Assembly: GCA_963829955.1 (NCBI GenBank)
Contig: CAWHKS010000020.1
Location: 1 to 59,315 of the forward strand
Origin: DASTFY01 sp963829955
GTDB lineage: Bacteria; Actinomycetota; Acidimicrobiia; Acidimicrobiales; Ilumatobacteraceae
Direction: 5' to 3'
DNA: 59,315 nt
Notes under the pieces: generated by a model
Database searches by the model: none
What the model was told of the DNA's origin: nothing
Seen by the model: the letters and a program-made list of their open reading frames with translations, nothing else
In this document: positions 34,248-43,069 of the stretch, piece by piece
Layout of the letters: every line of letters starts with the position of its first letter
Position numbering within the stretch: the stretch's first letter is position 1
Program-made: the position numbers and the translations under genes

Positions 34248-35507
34248 TCAGGCGGCCGGTGGGGCGGGGATGCCGCTGAGGTCGCCACCCAGCTCATCGA
34301 GCACGGTCAGGGCCTCGTCCACTGTGTGGACCCCGATGACCTGGAGTGAGCTGCCCTCGGCCTCCCGTTCGGCCTCCTCCACCTGCTCGGCCGGTACGAG
34401 GAAGTAGTCGGCGCCCGCATCCTTGACGGCGACGGTCTTCTGGCGCAGCCCGCCGATGTTCCCGACCGAGCCGTCGAGGTTGATCGAGCCGGTTGCGGCG
34501 ATGCGGCTGCCACCGGTGAGATCGCCCGTCGTGAGCTCGTCGAGCAGCGTCAGCGTGAAGGCCAGACCGGCCGATGGGCCACCGATCTGATCCGACGAGA
34601 TCGTCGCCGTCACGGGCAGTTCGTAGAGGATGTCGTCGTGAACGGCGCCGTCGATGGGGACGAAGCCGATGATCGTGCGGCCATCGGTCGAGCCGGTCAG
34701 CGTGACAGGGACCTCCTCGGAATCCTCCGCGCCCTTCGGGTAGATCGTGAGCGTCACCTCGTCGCCCGGCGACTTCCCCTCCAGGAGGGGACCGATGTCG
34801 TCGGCCAGGACCACGGGTTCACCGTCCACCGCGACGATGGCGTCGCCGGGGTTCAACACGTCGTCGGCGGGCGCCGGACGCACGCAGGCGCTCGACGGAT
34901 CCGACTCGTCCTCGTACTCCAGGCACAGCGACTCGATGACCGGTCCGCCACCGGCCAGGCCGACGTCGTATCCGAGCCGCTTGAGGGCGACGTAGGCGGC
35001 GATCTCCTTGGAGTAGCCCATCAATTTCAGGTTCTCGGCCCGGTTCTCCTCCCGGGTCTGATCGCCGAACAGCTCGCGAGCGGTCTTGACGCTGACATCG
35101 GGGTCGAGCGAGCCCACGAGCCTGCCGAGCACGCTGAGCTTCGGGACGCTCACGGTGACGAACAGCACCTCGCCGTCGGACTCGAACGTCTCGGCGTTGA
35201 GGTCCAGCCTCGGGGCGACGGCCTGGGCCTCGCCCGGCGCGACGCCGTAGCGGTCGCTCGGCAGCCAGGTGGCGACGGCGACGAAGGCGAGAAGTAGGCC
35301 GCCGACGACGGCCAGCGGGATCCCCCAGGCGCGTGCCCGGGGTGAGCGCGGGCGCGGGGACGCCGGGAGCAGGTGATCGGGAGGTGGCATGGCGGCCGCG
35401 GGCGCGGGAGGAGGAAAGGGAGCCGGTGGGGGCAGCTCGGTCCCGACGCTAGTGACACGCGGAGGCGCCCAGGCTCCGCCGGGGGGCGGCAGTACGCTGT
35501 CGCCCAT
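34248..35507 (-). CDS. PDZ-domain Lon-type (S16) serine protease, membrane anchored
   Basis: This is a 419-residue protein from ATG 35507. A Pro-rich cytoplasmic N terminus is followed by one membrane helix (GIPLAVVGGLLLAFVAVATW), a YlbL-like segment (VLFVTVSVPKLSVLGRLVGS), a PDZ domain (NPGDAIVAVDGEPVVLADDI, SPGDEVTLTIYPKG) and a C-terminal Lon protease domain with the catalytic Ser in QIGGPSAGLAFTL (about residue 312) and Lys in LRQKTVAVKDAGADYFLVPA (about 356). It is extracytoplasmic, as for YlbL/SdrC-like proteases. The start faces the GTG of the plus-strand gene at 35509 with one base between; ATG 35393 is an alternative. Confidence 0.87.
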   Translation of the reverse strand: MGDSVLPPPGGAWAPPRVTSVGTELPPPAPFPPPAPAAAMPPPDHLLPASPRPRSPRARAWGIPLAVVGGLLLAFVAVATWLPSDRYGVAPGEAQAVAPRLDLNAETFESDGEVLFVTVSVPKLSVLGRLVGSLDPDVSVKTARELFGDQTREENRAENLKLMGYSKEIAAYVALKRLGYDVGLAGGGPVIESLCLEYEDESDPSSACVRPAPADDVLNPGDAIVAVDGEPVVLADDIGPLLEGKSPGDEVTLTIYPKGAEDSEEVPVTLTGSTDGRTIIGFVPIDGAVHDDILYELPVTATISSDQIGGPSAGLAFTLTLLDELTTGDLTGGSRIAATGSINLDGSVGNIGGLRQKTVAVKDAGADYFLVPAEQVEEAEREAEGSSLQVIGVHTVDEALTVLDELGGDLSGIPAPPAA

Positions 35508-35508
35508 C

Positions 35509-35850
35509 GTGTCTGCGCTCGTCGCGATCTCCTCCACGACCACCACTTTCGTGACCACGTGGGCGCTGGCAATCGCCGCCGCGTCGATCGTGGCCCTGCT
35601 GTTCGTCGACCGGCTGAAGCCTTCCAGACCGAAGCGGGTGGCGGCACGCGCCCGCCGGCGAGGTCAGCCGCTGGACACCATCGTCGTGGTCGAGGAGCCG
35701 ACGATGCTCTACCGGCGCACCCCCATCTGGAAGCGCCTCTTCGCGTTCACCGGGCTGGGGGTCATGGGCGTCATCCTCGGTGCGCTGCTGGCGATGATGG
35801 TGGCCCTACTCGTCGTCGCCGCCCTCACGCTCCTCGCCGGCCTGTCGTGA
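35509..35850 (+). CDS. small two-helix membrane protein
   Basis: This is a 113-residue protein from GTG 35509. There are two membrane helices: TTWALAIAAASIVALLFV near the N terminus and VMGVILGALLAMMVALLVVA near the C terminus, separated by a basic cytoplasmic loop (RPKRVAARARRRGQPLD). No family was recognised. It overlaps the following HEAT-repeat gene by 4 bases (GTGA), so the two are coupled, and it diverges from the Lon-type protease gene. Confidence 0.65.
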   Translation: MSALVAISSTTTTFVTTWALAIAAASIVALLFVDRLKPSRPKRVAARARRRGQPLDTIVVVEEPTMLYRRTPIWKRLFAFTGLGVMGVILGALLAMMVALLVVAALTLLAGLS

Positions 35851-36476
35851 ACCCCGGCGCCGAGTCGCCAGGGGCGGCCGGCGCGGCGGAGCGGCGGCGG
35901 AGCGCGGCGCTGGCCGGGCACCAGGGCGACGTCGACCGGGCCCTGGCGGCGCTGGAAGACGATGATCCAGCCGTGCGGGCGACGGCGTTGGGAGCGCTCC
36001 GGCGGATGGGTCGGCTCGACAGCCCGCCGCTGGAGGCCGCGCTCACCGACGCCAGCCCGATCGTGCGCCGCCGGGCCGCCGAGCTGGCCGCCGGGGACCG
36101 CGCCGTGTCCCTCCTCGCCGCGCTCGACGACGATGACCCGACGGTCGTCGAGGTGGTGGCGTTCGCCTGCGGGGAGCAGGGGCGCCTCGACGGTCCGGCC
36201 GGGGCGGCAGTCGTGTCTCGCCTGGCGGCCCTCGCCACCGGGCACGACGACGCCCTCGTGCGGGAGGCGGCCGTCGCGGCGCTCGGGGCCATCGGCGATC
36301 CGGCCGGGCTGCCGGCCATCCTCGTCGCGACGGAGGACAAGGCCACCGTCCGGCGCCGCGCCGTCATCGCCCTGGCGCCCTTCGACGGGCCCGAGGTCGA
36401 GGACGCACTGGCGCGGGCGTCCTCGGATCGGGACTGGCAGGTCCGACAGGCCGCCGAGGACCAGCTCGCCCCCTGA
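35847..36476 (+). CDS. HEAT-repeat protein
   Basis: This is an intact 209-residue protein from GTG 35847 within the upstream stop. Repeated helix pairs of HEAT/PBS-lyase type are visible: ALAALEDDDPAVRATALGAL, LEAALTDASPIVRRRAAELA, LLAALDDDDPTVVEVVAFAC, HDDALVREAAVAALGAIGDP, TVRRRAVIALAPFDG and SDRDWQVRQAAEDQLA. It probably acts as a protein-binding scaffold, perhaps for the small membrane protein encoded just upstream. No catalytic residues are recognised. Confidence 0.82.
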   Translation: MNPGAESPGAAGAAERRRSAALAGHQGDVDRALAALEDDDPAVRATALGALRRMGRLDSPPLEAALTDASPIVRRRAAELAAGDRAVSLLAALDDDDPTVVEVVAFACGEQGRLDGPAGAAVVSRLAALATGHDDALVREAAVAALGAIGDPAGLPAILVATEDKATVRRRAVIALAPFDGPEVEDALARASSDRDWQVRQAAEDQLAP

Positions 36477-36489
36477 CCGGACGGCTCGT

Positions 36490-36922
36490 TCAGCCCCAGC
36501 GGTAGACGTTGGTGTCGCGGGCGACGAAGCCGAGGCGCTGATACAGGCGGTTGGCCGCCTCCCGTGAGGGGCGCGAGGTCAGGTCGACGGTGCGGGCACC
36601 TCGCCGCTGGGCCTCGGCCAGCGCGGTCCGGTTCAGGGCCTCGCCCACTCCCGCGCCGCCGTGCCGATGCGTCGACCACGACGTCCTCGATCCAGGCCCG
36701 CACACCGGTCGGGATGCGGAACACCACGAGCGTGAGGCTGGCCACGATGCGCCCGTCGAGCAGGGCGACGAGCAGGCTCGTGGCGTCGCCGTCGACGATC
36801 TCGGCCAGCTCCTCCGCCGTCGGCGCCGGTGCCGAGCGGGACAGCTGGGGCAACAGTCCGGCCATGGCCTCGACGAGTTCGGGCGTGACCTCTCGGACGA
36901 TCTCGATCGCGGGCTCGGGCAC
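36490..36922 (-). CDS. GNAT family N-acetyltransferase, one frameshift
   Basis: The GTG at 36922 starts VPEPAIEIVREVTPELVEAM. The GNAT fold follows: LLVALLDGRIVASLTLVVFR and AWIEDVVVDASARR; a one-base indel near 36665 then shifts the frame, which continues GGAGVGEALNRTALAEAQRR (the acetyl-CoA loop, R/Q-x-x-G-x-G/A), GARTVDLTSRPSREAANRLY and QRLGFVARDTNVYRW. The restored length is about 144 residues, normal for the family. It is a lone gene converging with the HEAT gene; the substrate is unknown. Confidence 0.82.
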
Positions 36923-36985
36923 GCCGGGTGACGGTAGCCCCGGCGGGGCGGCGGGAACGGCGGGAGCCGTCGTAGGGTTCCGCCG

Positions 36986-37892
36986 ATGTCCACCGTTCCC
37001 TTCGTCGGGCCCGCGCGTCGCCTGGCCTCGGCGCTCGAACCGATCGCCGCCCAGGTCTACTTCTCGCCCGAGTGCCACGCGGCCTACGCCGAGCTGGGTT
37101 TCGGGCCGAGCCCGGGCGAGGCCAACGGTGTGGCCCTGCCGGACGGTCCGGCCTACTTCACCAGCCGAGGCTCGGTGATGGGGCAGGTCCACCCGTCCGT
37201 CGTGGCGGCGGCGTTCGGTGTGTTCAACCCCGCGGTCGTGGTCCCCGCCGTGGCCCACGGCTGGACGCTGACGGACGCCAGCACCATCGCCGCCGCCCGC
37301 GACGAAGGGGGCATCGCGCAACTCCGCCGCATCCTCGGGGACGAACCGGCCGGTCTTCATCGCGCCGTCCAGCTGCTACTGCGGGCCGTCGAGCCGCTGC
37401 ACCCGGCGGGCAAGCCGCTGTTCTCCGGGCTCACGTCGCTCCCCATGCCCGAGGCGCCGCTCGGGGTGGCGTGGCGGCTGACCGACCTGCTGCGCGAGTA
37501 CCGGGGCGACGCGGCATGTCGCGGCGTGGACCGGCGCCGGCTTCGACGCCCCCGAGATCGGGCTGCTCACGGAGCTCTACTGGGGTCTCCCGCCCCGGTC
37601 CTACCTGCGCACGCGGGCGTGGTCGACGGACGATCTCGACGGCGCGCAGCAACGCCTGCTGTTGCGCGGCCTCATCACGGACGGCGGCGCGACCCTGACT
37701 GACGAAGGTCGCACGGCGCGCGAGGGCGTCGAGGAGATGACGGATCTGATGTGCCGTCCGATCACGGGCGCGCTCGGCGACGACGTAGACGAGTTGCTCG
37801 CCATCCTCTCGCCGTGGGGAGCGCAGATCCGGGCCGTCGGCGGCTACCTCCCGTCGGGTCCCCACGATCTCGCGGCGCGGGTGTCCCGCTGA
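36986..37892 (+). CDS. SCO6745 family (SalK-like) protein, one frameshift
   Basis: MSTVPFVGPARRLASALEPI, AAQVYFSPECHAAYAELGFG, GPAYFTSRGSVMGQVHPSVV and AAAFGVFNPAVVVPAVAHGW match the SCO6745/SalK family common in actinobacteria. A one-base indel near 37515 shifts the frame; the remainder continues AAWTGAGFDAPEIGLLTELY, WGLPPRSYLRTRAWSTDDLD and LTDEGRTAREGVEEMTD, a winged-helix-like C-terminal domain, to the stop at 37892. Restored length is about 301 residues. It is cytoplasmic; the function is unknown. Confidence 0.8.
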
Positions 37893-38972
37893 CTACAGAG
37901 TCACCTCGCGGTAGTACCGCTCGCCGCCGCCGAGTCGCAGGACGTCGTCGAGCCAGCTCGTGCCGTACACGTCCCCGGCCTCCTGGATGAGGTCGGGCGC
38001 GGGCGCGTCGTCGGCGGTCGTCGCCAGGGTCCAGGCCTGGCGCTTGTAGGTCCAGTTCTCGGGGAACAGGGCGTGGGCCTCCTTCCACCACGGGATGGCG
38101 GCCTCCTCCCCGATCGCGCGCCAGAGGTGCTGGCCGAGCTCGAAGCAGGCCGTGGCCCGCGCCTGGTCGGCCGATCGCCCACCGGACCGTGCCGTCACCG
38201 TCTCGGGCGACAGCGCGAACACCGACGCCGAGCCGTGCTCGACCCAGTCGAGGATCGCGGCGCGGTACTCGTCCGACTGATCTGCCAGCTTGCGCACTTC
38301 ACGGAACAGGCGGTCGAGCCGGTCAGGCAGGCCTTCGGGGATGTCCATGTCCCGCAGCGGGCTGCGCTGCACCGAGGCGTGCTCGGCCGGCCGGACGATC
38401 GTGCCCGACTCGTCGATCCACACCGCCATGGGCACGTTGGTGAAACCGAACAGATCGTCGGTCACGTGCGCGGTGTCGATCAGCGAAGGGTGCGTCGGCT
38501 CGGCGACATCGATGAAGGGGCGGGCGTCAACGGGGTCGATGTCGAGTGCGACCGTCACGACGGTCAGGCCCCGACCCTCGACCTCGGCGTGCAGCCGCTG
38601 CCACACGGGCAGCGAGTCGCGGCAGCCTCACCAACTGGCCCACGCGACGAGCAGCACCTTGCGACCGTGCAGCGATGACAGCCGGAACGGGTTTCCCTCC
38701 CGGTCCTCGAGAATGGGATCGGCCGCCGTCGCGCTGGCCAGGGCCGCTCCCTCCGCAGGCGGCCCGAGCGCCCAGAGGCCGTGCTCCGCGTCGTGGACGA
38801 GCGGCATCCGGAGGCGCTCGGCGACAACCTCGACGTCGAGCGTCCCGTCGTCCCCGATGGCACCGGGCGCCGGCACACACACCTCGCCCTGACACAGCCC
38901 TTCGGGCTTGGCTTCCCACCCGGTCCGCGTGGCGAACTCGGACGGGTCGGCGCGGAGCGAGGTGAGGAGCAT
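37893..38972 (-). CDS. ResA-like thioredoxin-fold selenoprotein (WAxxUGC motif, in-frame TGA)
   Basis: From the ATG at 38972 (MLLTSLRADPSEFATRTGWE; GTG 39029 is an upstream alternative) the protein runs through CQGEVCVPAPG, FRLSSLHGRKVLLVAWASW, then a TGA at 38628-38630, then in the same frame GCRDSLPVWQRLHAEVEGRG, LTVVTVALDIDPVDARPFID and FGFTNVPMAVWIDESG, ending GGGERYYREVTL. Relatives carry a redox Cys at the TGA position (WASWCGC), and actinobacterial relatives with a WAxxUGC motif are, to my knowledge, annotated as selenoproteins. Read with Sec it has 359 residues, Sec115 and Cys117. A SECIS-like hairpin follows. The thioredoxin fold is followed by a TPR-like helical C terminus (ARATACFELGQHLWRAIGEE). 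Confidence 0.85.
38596..38614 (-). promoter_or_regulatory. candidate bacterial SECIS element of the ResA-like gene
   Basis: On the minus strand, 13 bases after the TGA (38630-38628), a perfect 7-bp stem CGCTGCC/GGCAGCG closes a 5-base loop CGTGT. The loop starts 20 bases after the TGA and has G as its second base. This matches the bacterial SECIS rule and closely resembles the element in the DsrE-like gene (loop GTG, 19 bases). Confidence 0.7.
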
Positions 38973-39034
38973 CGCCAGACCGTATCCGGGCGCCAGCACA
39001 ACTGATAGGGCCCCGACCGATAGCGTCACGAGCG

Positions 39035-39925
39035 ATGGAGCACGTGGTCTGGAGCAGGCGACCCGCGCTGACCGAGCCCACGTTGATCGCGGCGTTCGCG
39101 GGCTGGAACGACGCTGGTGATGCGGCCACCCTCGCCGTCCGCCACCTCATCGAGCAGTGGCGGGCCGAGCCCATGGCGAGCATCGACCCCGAGGAGTACT
39201 ACGACTTCCAGGCCACCCGGCCTCAGGTGCGCCTGGCCGACGGACACACCAGGCGCATCTCGTGGCCGTCCAACGAAGCCTTCGCGGCGTCCACCCCGGG
39301 AGGCGACGTCGTCCTCCTCCTCGGCGTCGAGCCCCAACTCCGCTGGCGGACCTTCACCCACCAGGTGGCGGGCATCGCCGAGGAGTGCGGCGTGAACGTG
39401 GTTGTCACCCTCGGAGCGCTCTTGGCGGACGTGGCTCACCGCCGGCCCGTGTCACTCATCGGCACCGCCACGGATCAGGCTCTCATCGACCGGTTCGATC
39501 TCCAACGGAGCCGGTACGAAGGGCCGACCGGCATCGTCGGGATCCTGCACGACACCTGCCAGGGCCTGGGGGTGAAGTCGTTGTCGCTGTGGGCGGCTGT
39601 GCCCGCCTACGCCTCGCAGGTCCCGTCACCCAAGGCGGCGCTGGCGCTCGGCGAGGGGGCGTGCCGGGTCGTGGGGACGCCGTGCCCGGGTCACACGCTG
39701 GCCGCGGCCGTCGCGGAGTACGAGGCCAGCATCGACAGCTACCTCGAACAGGACGACGATCTCGCGGCCTACGTGCGGCGGCTCGAGCGCGACGGGGAAG
39801 ACCTGGGGGACGACGACATCACCGATGACGGCGTGAGCGACGAGGCCGCGCTCGATCCGGAGACCAACGCCGAGCAGATGGTCGAGGACATCGAGCGCTT
39901 CCTGCGGGACCAGGGCAGCAGCTGA
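39035..39925 (+). CDS. PAC2 family protein (proteasome assembly chaperone-like)
   Basis: This is an intact 296-residue protein. MEHVVWSRRPALTEPTLIAA, FAGWNDAGDAATLAVRHLIE and DFQATRPQVRLADG are the PAC2 start; VVLLLGVEPQLRWRTFTHQV, VVVTLGALLADVAHRRPVSL and GPTGIVGILHDTCQGLGVKS follow the family pattern. The C terminus is acidic. Actinobacterial PAC2 proteins are widespread and of uncertain role, possibly in proteasome-related assembly. It is divergent from the ResA-like selenoprotein gene. Confidence 0.9.
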   Translation: MEHVVWSRRPALTEPTLIAAFAGWNDAGDAATLAVRHLIEQWRAEPMASIDPEEYYDFQATRPQVRLADGHTRRISWPSNEAFAASTPGGDVVLLLGVEPQLRWRTFTHQVAGIAEECGVNVVVTLGALLADVAHRRPVSLIGTATDQALIDRFDLQRSRYEGPTGIVGILHDTCQGLGVKSLSLWAAVPAYASQVPSPKAALALGEGACRVVGTPCPGHTLAAAVAEYEASIDSYLEQDDDLAAYVRRLERDGEDLGDDDITDDGVSDEAALDPETNAEQMVEDIERFLRDQGSS

Positions 39926-39928
39926 GCG

Positions 39929-40663
39929 TCAGGCCTCGCCCCGCCAGACGTCCGGCCGGGGCGGGTCGAACGTGGCCGCCATGTGCTCGCCGCGGATCGC
40001 CGCGAAGGCCATCGGCCCCCACCAGCCCGCGCCGCCCGTCGCCGCCGGCAGCTCGTCCGGGCCGAACCAGCCCACGCCGCTCGTCTCCAGCGGATGGGCC
40101 TGCAGCTCGCCACCGATGGCGCGGCAGTGGAACAGCACCATGTACATGCCGAAGCGGGTGAAGCCCATCCGCAGACCATCGATGACGGCGAGGAGCTGCA
40201 CGGGCTCGCACACGACCCCGGTCTCCTCCCGCACTTCCTTCAGCGCGACCTCAGCCGGCGAATAGCCGATGTCGGCCCAGCCGGTCGGGTAGAGCCAGAT
40301 CCCCGAGTCGGCCCGCTGCACGAGCAGCAGCTCACCCTTTTCGTTCCCGACGATGGCGCCGACAGCCACCTTCGGCGTCACGTACCCGGGGACGCCCTCA
40401 CCGACCGACTCCAGCCACTCCTGCACGAAGTGGTCCTGCTCGCGGCGCACCTCGAGCGCGTCGTCGGCCGCGGCCTTGATGTCGGCCGCCACCTTGAGGA
40501 CCTCTTCGTAGCGCTCCCGCTCGTAGAGGCTCTCCGTGAAGCCCAGGCCGGTGCGGGCGATGCCGGCGAGCGACTCGCTCCAGCGGATCAGATCCCGGGT
40601 GAAGTCGATGGCGGCGGCGGGGTCGGCGTCGAATGCTCCCTCCTCCACGGCCACGCCGGGCAC
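39929..40663 (-). CDS. NUDIX hydrolase with N-terminal NUDIX_N domain
   Basis: This is an intact 244-residue protein. The N-terminal helical NUDIX-associated domain (AIDFTRDLIRWSESLAGIAR, YEEVLKVAADIKAAADDALE, HFVQEWLESVGEGVPGYVTP) precedes the catalytic fold. The Nudix box pattern GX5EX7REUXEEXGU is met in the segment from GWADIGYSPAE to KEVREETGV. This subfamily hydrolyses nucleoside diphosphate derivatives such as ADP-ribose or NADH; the exact substrate is unknown. It is cytoplasmic and converges on PAC2 with a 3-base gap. Confidence 0.9.
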   Translation of the reverse strand: MPGVAVEEGAFDADPAAAIDFTRDLIRWSESLAGIARTGLGFTESLYERERYEEVLKVAADIKAAADDALEVRREQDHFVQEWLESVGEGVPGYVTPKVAVGAIVGNEKGELLLVQRADSGIWLYPTGWADIGYSPAEVALKEVREETGVVCEPVQLLAVIDGLRMGFTRFGMYMVLFHCRAIGGELQAHPLETSGVGWFGPDELPAATGGAGWWGPMAFAAIRGEHMAATFDPPRPDVWRGEA

Positions 40664-40702
40664 CCTACCGAGCCGGCAGCCGTCGTACCGGTGCCACCGT
40701 CC

Positions 40703-43036
40703 TCACGGAGAGGAGGGGTCACCGGCGTGCAGCAGCGCCCGCTCCAGCTCGGCCAAGTGGTCCTCGTCGAGCACCTTGCTGTCGGTGTAACGCACGTAGA
40801 ACGTGTCGACGACCTCGGGCCCCAACGTCTGCACTCGGGCGTGGCGGATGTCCAGACCCAGGTCGGCGATGGACTTCGTGATGCGATACAGCAGGCCGAC
40901 CCGGTCCGGCGCGCGGATCTCGATCACCGTGGCGTTCGAGGACGCGTCGTTGTCGATGCGGACGGACGTGCGCACCGCGCCGGCCGCCAGCGCCCGCCGG
41001 CGGCGGTACGTGCGGGCCCGCTCCGCCAGGCGGGCCTCGATGGCGAACTGGCCGGCGATGGCCCGCTCCAGGTCGGCGGCCACCCTCGTCCAGTCGATGA
41101 CGCCGTCGCGCGGCGGGGCGACGCGGAACTCGTTGGCCGCCATGCCCTGCTCGTCTGAGTGAGCCTGGGCGCCGAGCACGTCGAGCCCGTGGATCGACAG
41201 CACACCGGCCACGCGGCTGAAGAGTCCGGGCCGGTCGGGCGCCACCGTGGTCACGCGGTCGCCGTCGGCCAACACGGCGGTGCGGCGCTCGGCCATGATC
41301 AGCGTCACCAGCCCCGAGGGGAACAGCGACCAGGTGGCTTCGCTCAGCTCCCCGCCACCGAGCACGTGCGCGACCCGGTCCACCAACTCCTCGACCAGCT
41401 CCGCCTTCCACGAGCCCCACGCCGACGGGCCGGTCGCCAACGAGTCCGCCTCGGTGAGCGCGGCCAGCAGCTCCAGCACACGCTGGCTCCCGACGGCCTC
41501 GGCGACACCGGTGATGGTGGCGTCGTCGCTCAGGTCGCGGCGCGTAGCGACGTCGGGCAGCAGCAGGTGCAGGCGCACGAGCGCACGGAGGACCTCGACG
41601 TCCTCCGGCACCAGCCCCATGCGGTGGCCGATGCGGTCGACGAGGTCCACGCCGACCACCGAATGGTCGCCCGGATAGCCCTTGCCCAGGTCGTGGAGCA
41701 GCGCGCCTAGCACGAGCAGGTCCGGACGGTGGACCCGGCGCGCCAGTCCGGCCGCGTTGGCCGCCGCCTCCCACAGGTGACGGTCCACGGTGAAGCGGTG
41801 GTACGCGTTGCGCTGCGGGCGGGACCGGACGGGCTCCCACTCGGGCAGCACGCGGCTGATGAGGTCCCTCCGGTCGAGGGACTCCAGCGCGGGGATGGCG
41901 GCGTGGCCCTCCAGGAGCAGCGCGACCAGCTCGTCGCTGGCCCCGGCCGGCCAGGGATCGGGCCAGGGCGCGGTCTCCTCGGCCAGGCGATCCAGCGAGA
42001 CCCGGTTGATGCGCAGCCCGGTCCGGGCGGCCGCCGTTGCCACCCGCAGCAGGAGTGTCGGATCACGGGCCGGGTCGGCGTCGTCGTCGAGGCGCACCTC
42101 GCCCAGCCGCTCGCTGATGCCCGGCGCGACCGCGCGTTCCCGGCCGTCCCACCTCCCGAACGCGCCCTGCCCCACCCGGACCCGGTGCCACGTCTCGTCG
42201 CTGATCCAGGAGATGGTCCGAGCCGCCGCGCTCACTCCGGCCATCAGCGCATCGGCGTCGGGGAGCTGCAAGCGCTCGGCCACCGCGTCCTGGTCCTGTA
42301 GGGCGAGGACGTCGCTGCGCGCTCCGGTCACCCGGTGCAGCTCCACCCTGGCGTCGAGCAGCACGTCGTAGGCCTCGCGGAGTGCCTCGGCGTCGCCGCC
42401 GGCCAGCACGTCGTCGGCTTCCGCCGCCCAGGCCAGCGCGTGCGCGTCACGCAGGCCGCCGCGGCCCTCCTTCAGGTTCGGCTCGAGGAGGAAAGCCACC
42501 TCGCCGTGCTCGGCGTGGCGCTCCTCGACCGCTCGGCCGAGGCGGCCCGACCAGGCCTTGCCCTTGCGCCGCCACTGCGCCCGTGCCCCGTCGCCCAGCG
42601 AGGCTGTGAGCGCGGCATCGCCGGCCAGATGCCGGACCGTCAGCAGGGACGTCGCCGTCTCCAGATCGTCGGCGGCCAGCCGCAGCGCCTCCTTCACGGT
42701 CCGCACGGCGTGCCCGAGCTTGAGCTTGGCGTCCCACACCGGATACCAGAGCCGCTCGCTGACCAGGGCCGGGGCCTGCCGGCCCTGGTACAGCAGGACG
42801 ACGTCGAGGTCGCTGGCCGGGGCCAGCTCGGCCCGGCCGTAGCCGCCGACGGCGGCCAGCGCCAGTGACTGCCGGGCGGGGAGATCGGCCTCGGCAACGG
42901 CGGCGGCAAAGAGCTCGGCCAGCCAGGCATCGGTGGCGTCCGACAGCTCCCGGCAGAAGCGCCGGCCGCGCACGGAGGCGTCGGCCAGCAGCGCCTCCCG
43001 GGCCCGGAGCGCGTCGGCTGTCGTCAGCGCCACCAC
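40703..43036 (-). CDS. glnD: [protein-PII] uridylyltransferase GlnD
   Basis: This is an intact 777-residue bifunctional enzyme that modifies and demodifies PII proteins in nitrogen signalling. An N-terminal nucleotidyltransferase domain (LALAAVGGYGRAELAPASDL, DVVLLY: the G-G-x-G-R.. and D-x-D metal site) is followed by a helical domain, an HD phosphohydrolase domain (VLGALLHDLGKGYPGDHSVV) and two C-terminal ACT domains (TTVAPDRPGLFSRVAGVLSI, IRAPDRVGLLYRITKSIADL) that sense glutamine. It is cytoplasmic. No PII or amtB gene is next to it in this window. Confidence 0.93.
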   Translation of the reverse strand: MVALTTADALRAREALLADASVRGRRFCRELSDATDAWLAELFAAAVAEADLPARQSLALAAVGGYGRAELAPASDLDVVLLYQGRQAPALVSERLWYPVWDAKLKLGHAVRTVKEALRLAADDLETATSLLTVRHLAGDAALTASLGDGARAQWRRKGKAWSGRLGRAVEERHAEHGEVAFLLEPNLKEGRGGLRDAHALAWAAEADDVLAGGDAEALREAYDVLLDARVELHRVTGARSDVLALQDQDAVAERLQLPDADALMAGVSAAARTISWISDETWHRVRVGQGAFGRWDGRERAVAPGISERLGEVRLDDDADPARDPTLLLRVATAAARTGLRINRVSLDRLAEETAPWPDPWPAGASDELVALLLEGHAAIPALESLDRRDLISRVLPEWEPVRSRPQRNAYHRFTVDRHLWEAAANAAGLARRVHRPDLLVLGALLHDLGKGYPGDHSVVGVDLVDRIGHRMGLVPEDVEVLRALVRLHLLLPDVATRRDLSDDATITGVAEAVGSQRVLELLAALTEADSLATGPSAWGSWKAELVEELVDRVAHVLGGGELSEATWSLFPSGLVTLIMAERRTAVLADGDRVTTVAPDRPGLFSRVAGVLSIHGLDVLGAQAHSDEQGMAANEFRVAPPRDGVIDWTRVAADLERAIAGQFAIEARLAERARTYRRRRALAAGAVRTSVRIDNDASSNATVIEIRAPDRVGLLYRITKSIADLGLDIRHARVQTLGPEVVDTFYVRYTDSKVLDEDHLAELERALLHAGDPSSP

Positions 43037-43069
43037 CCCGGGGAGGGTACCGGCAGGCGGCGGGCGGAC

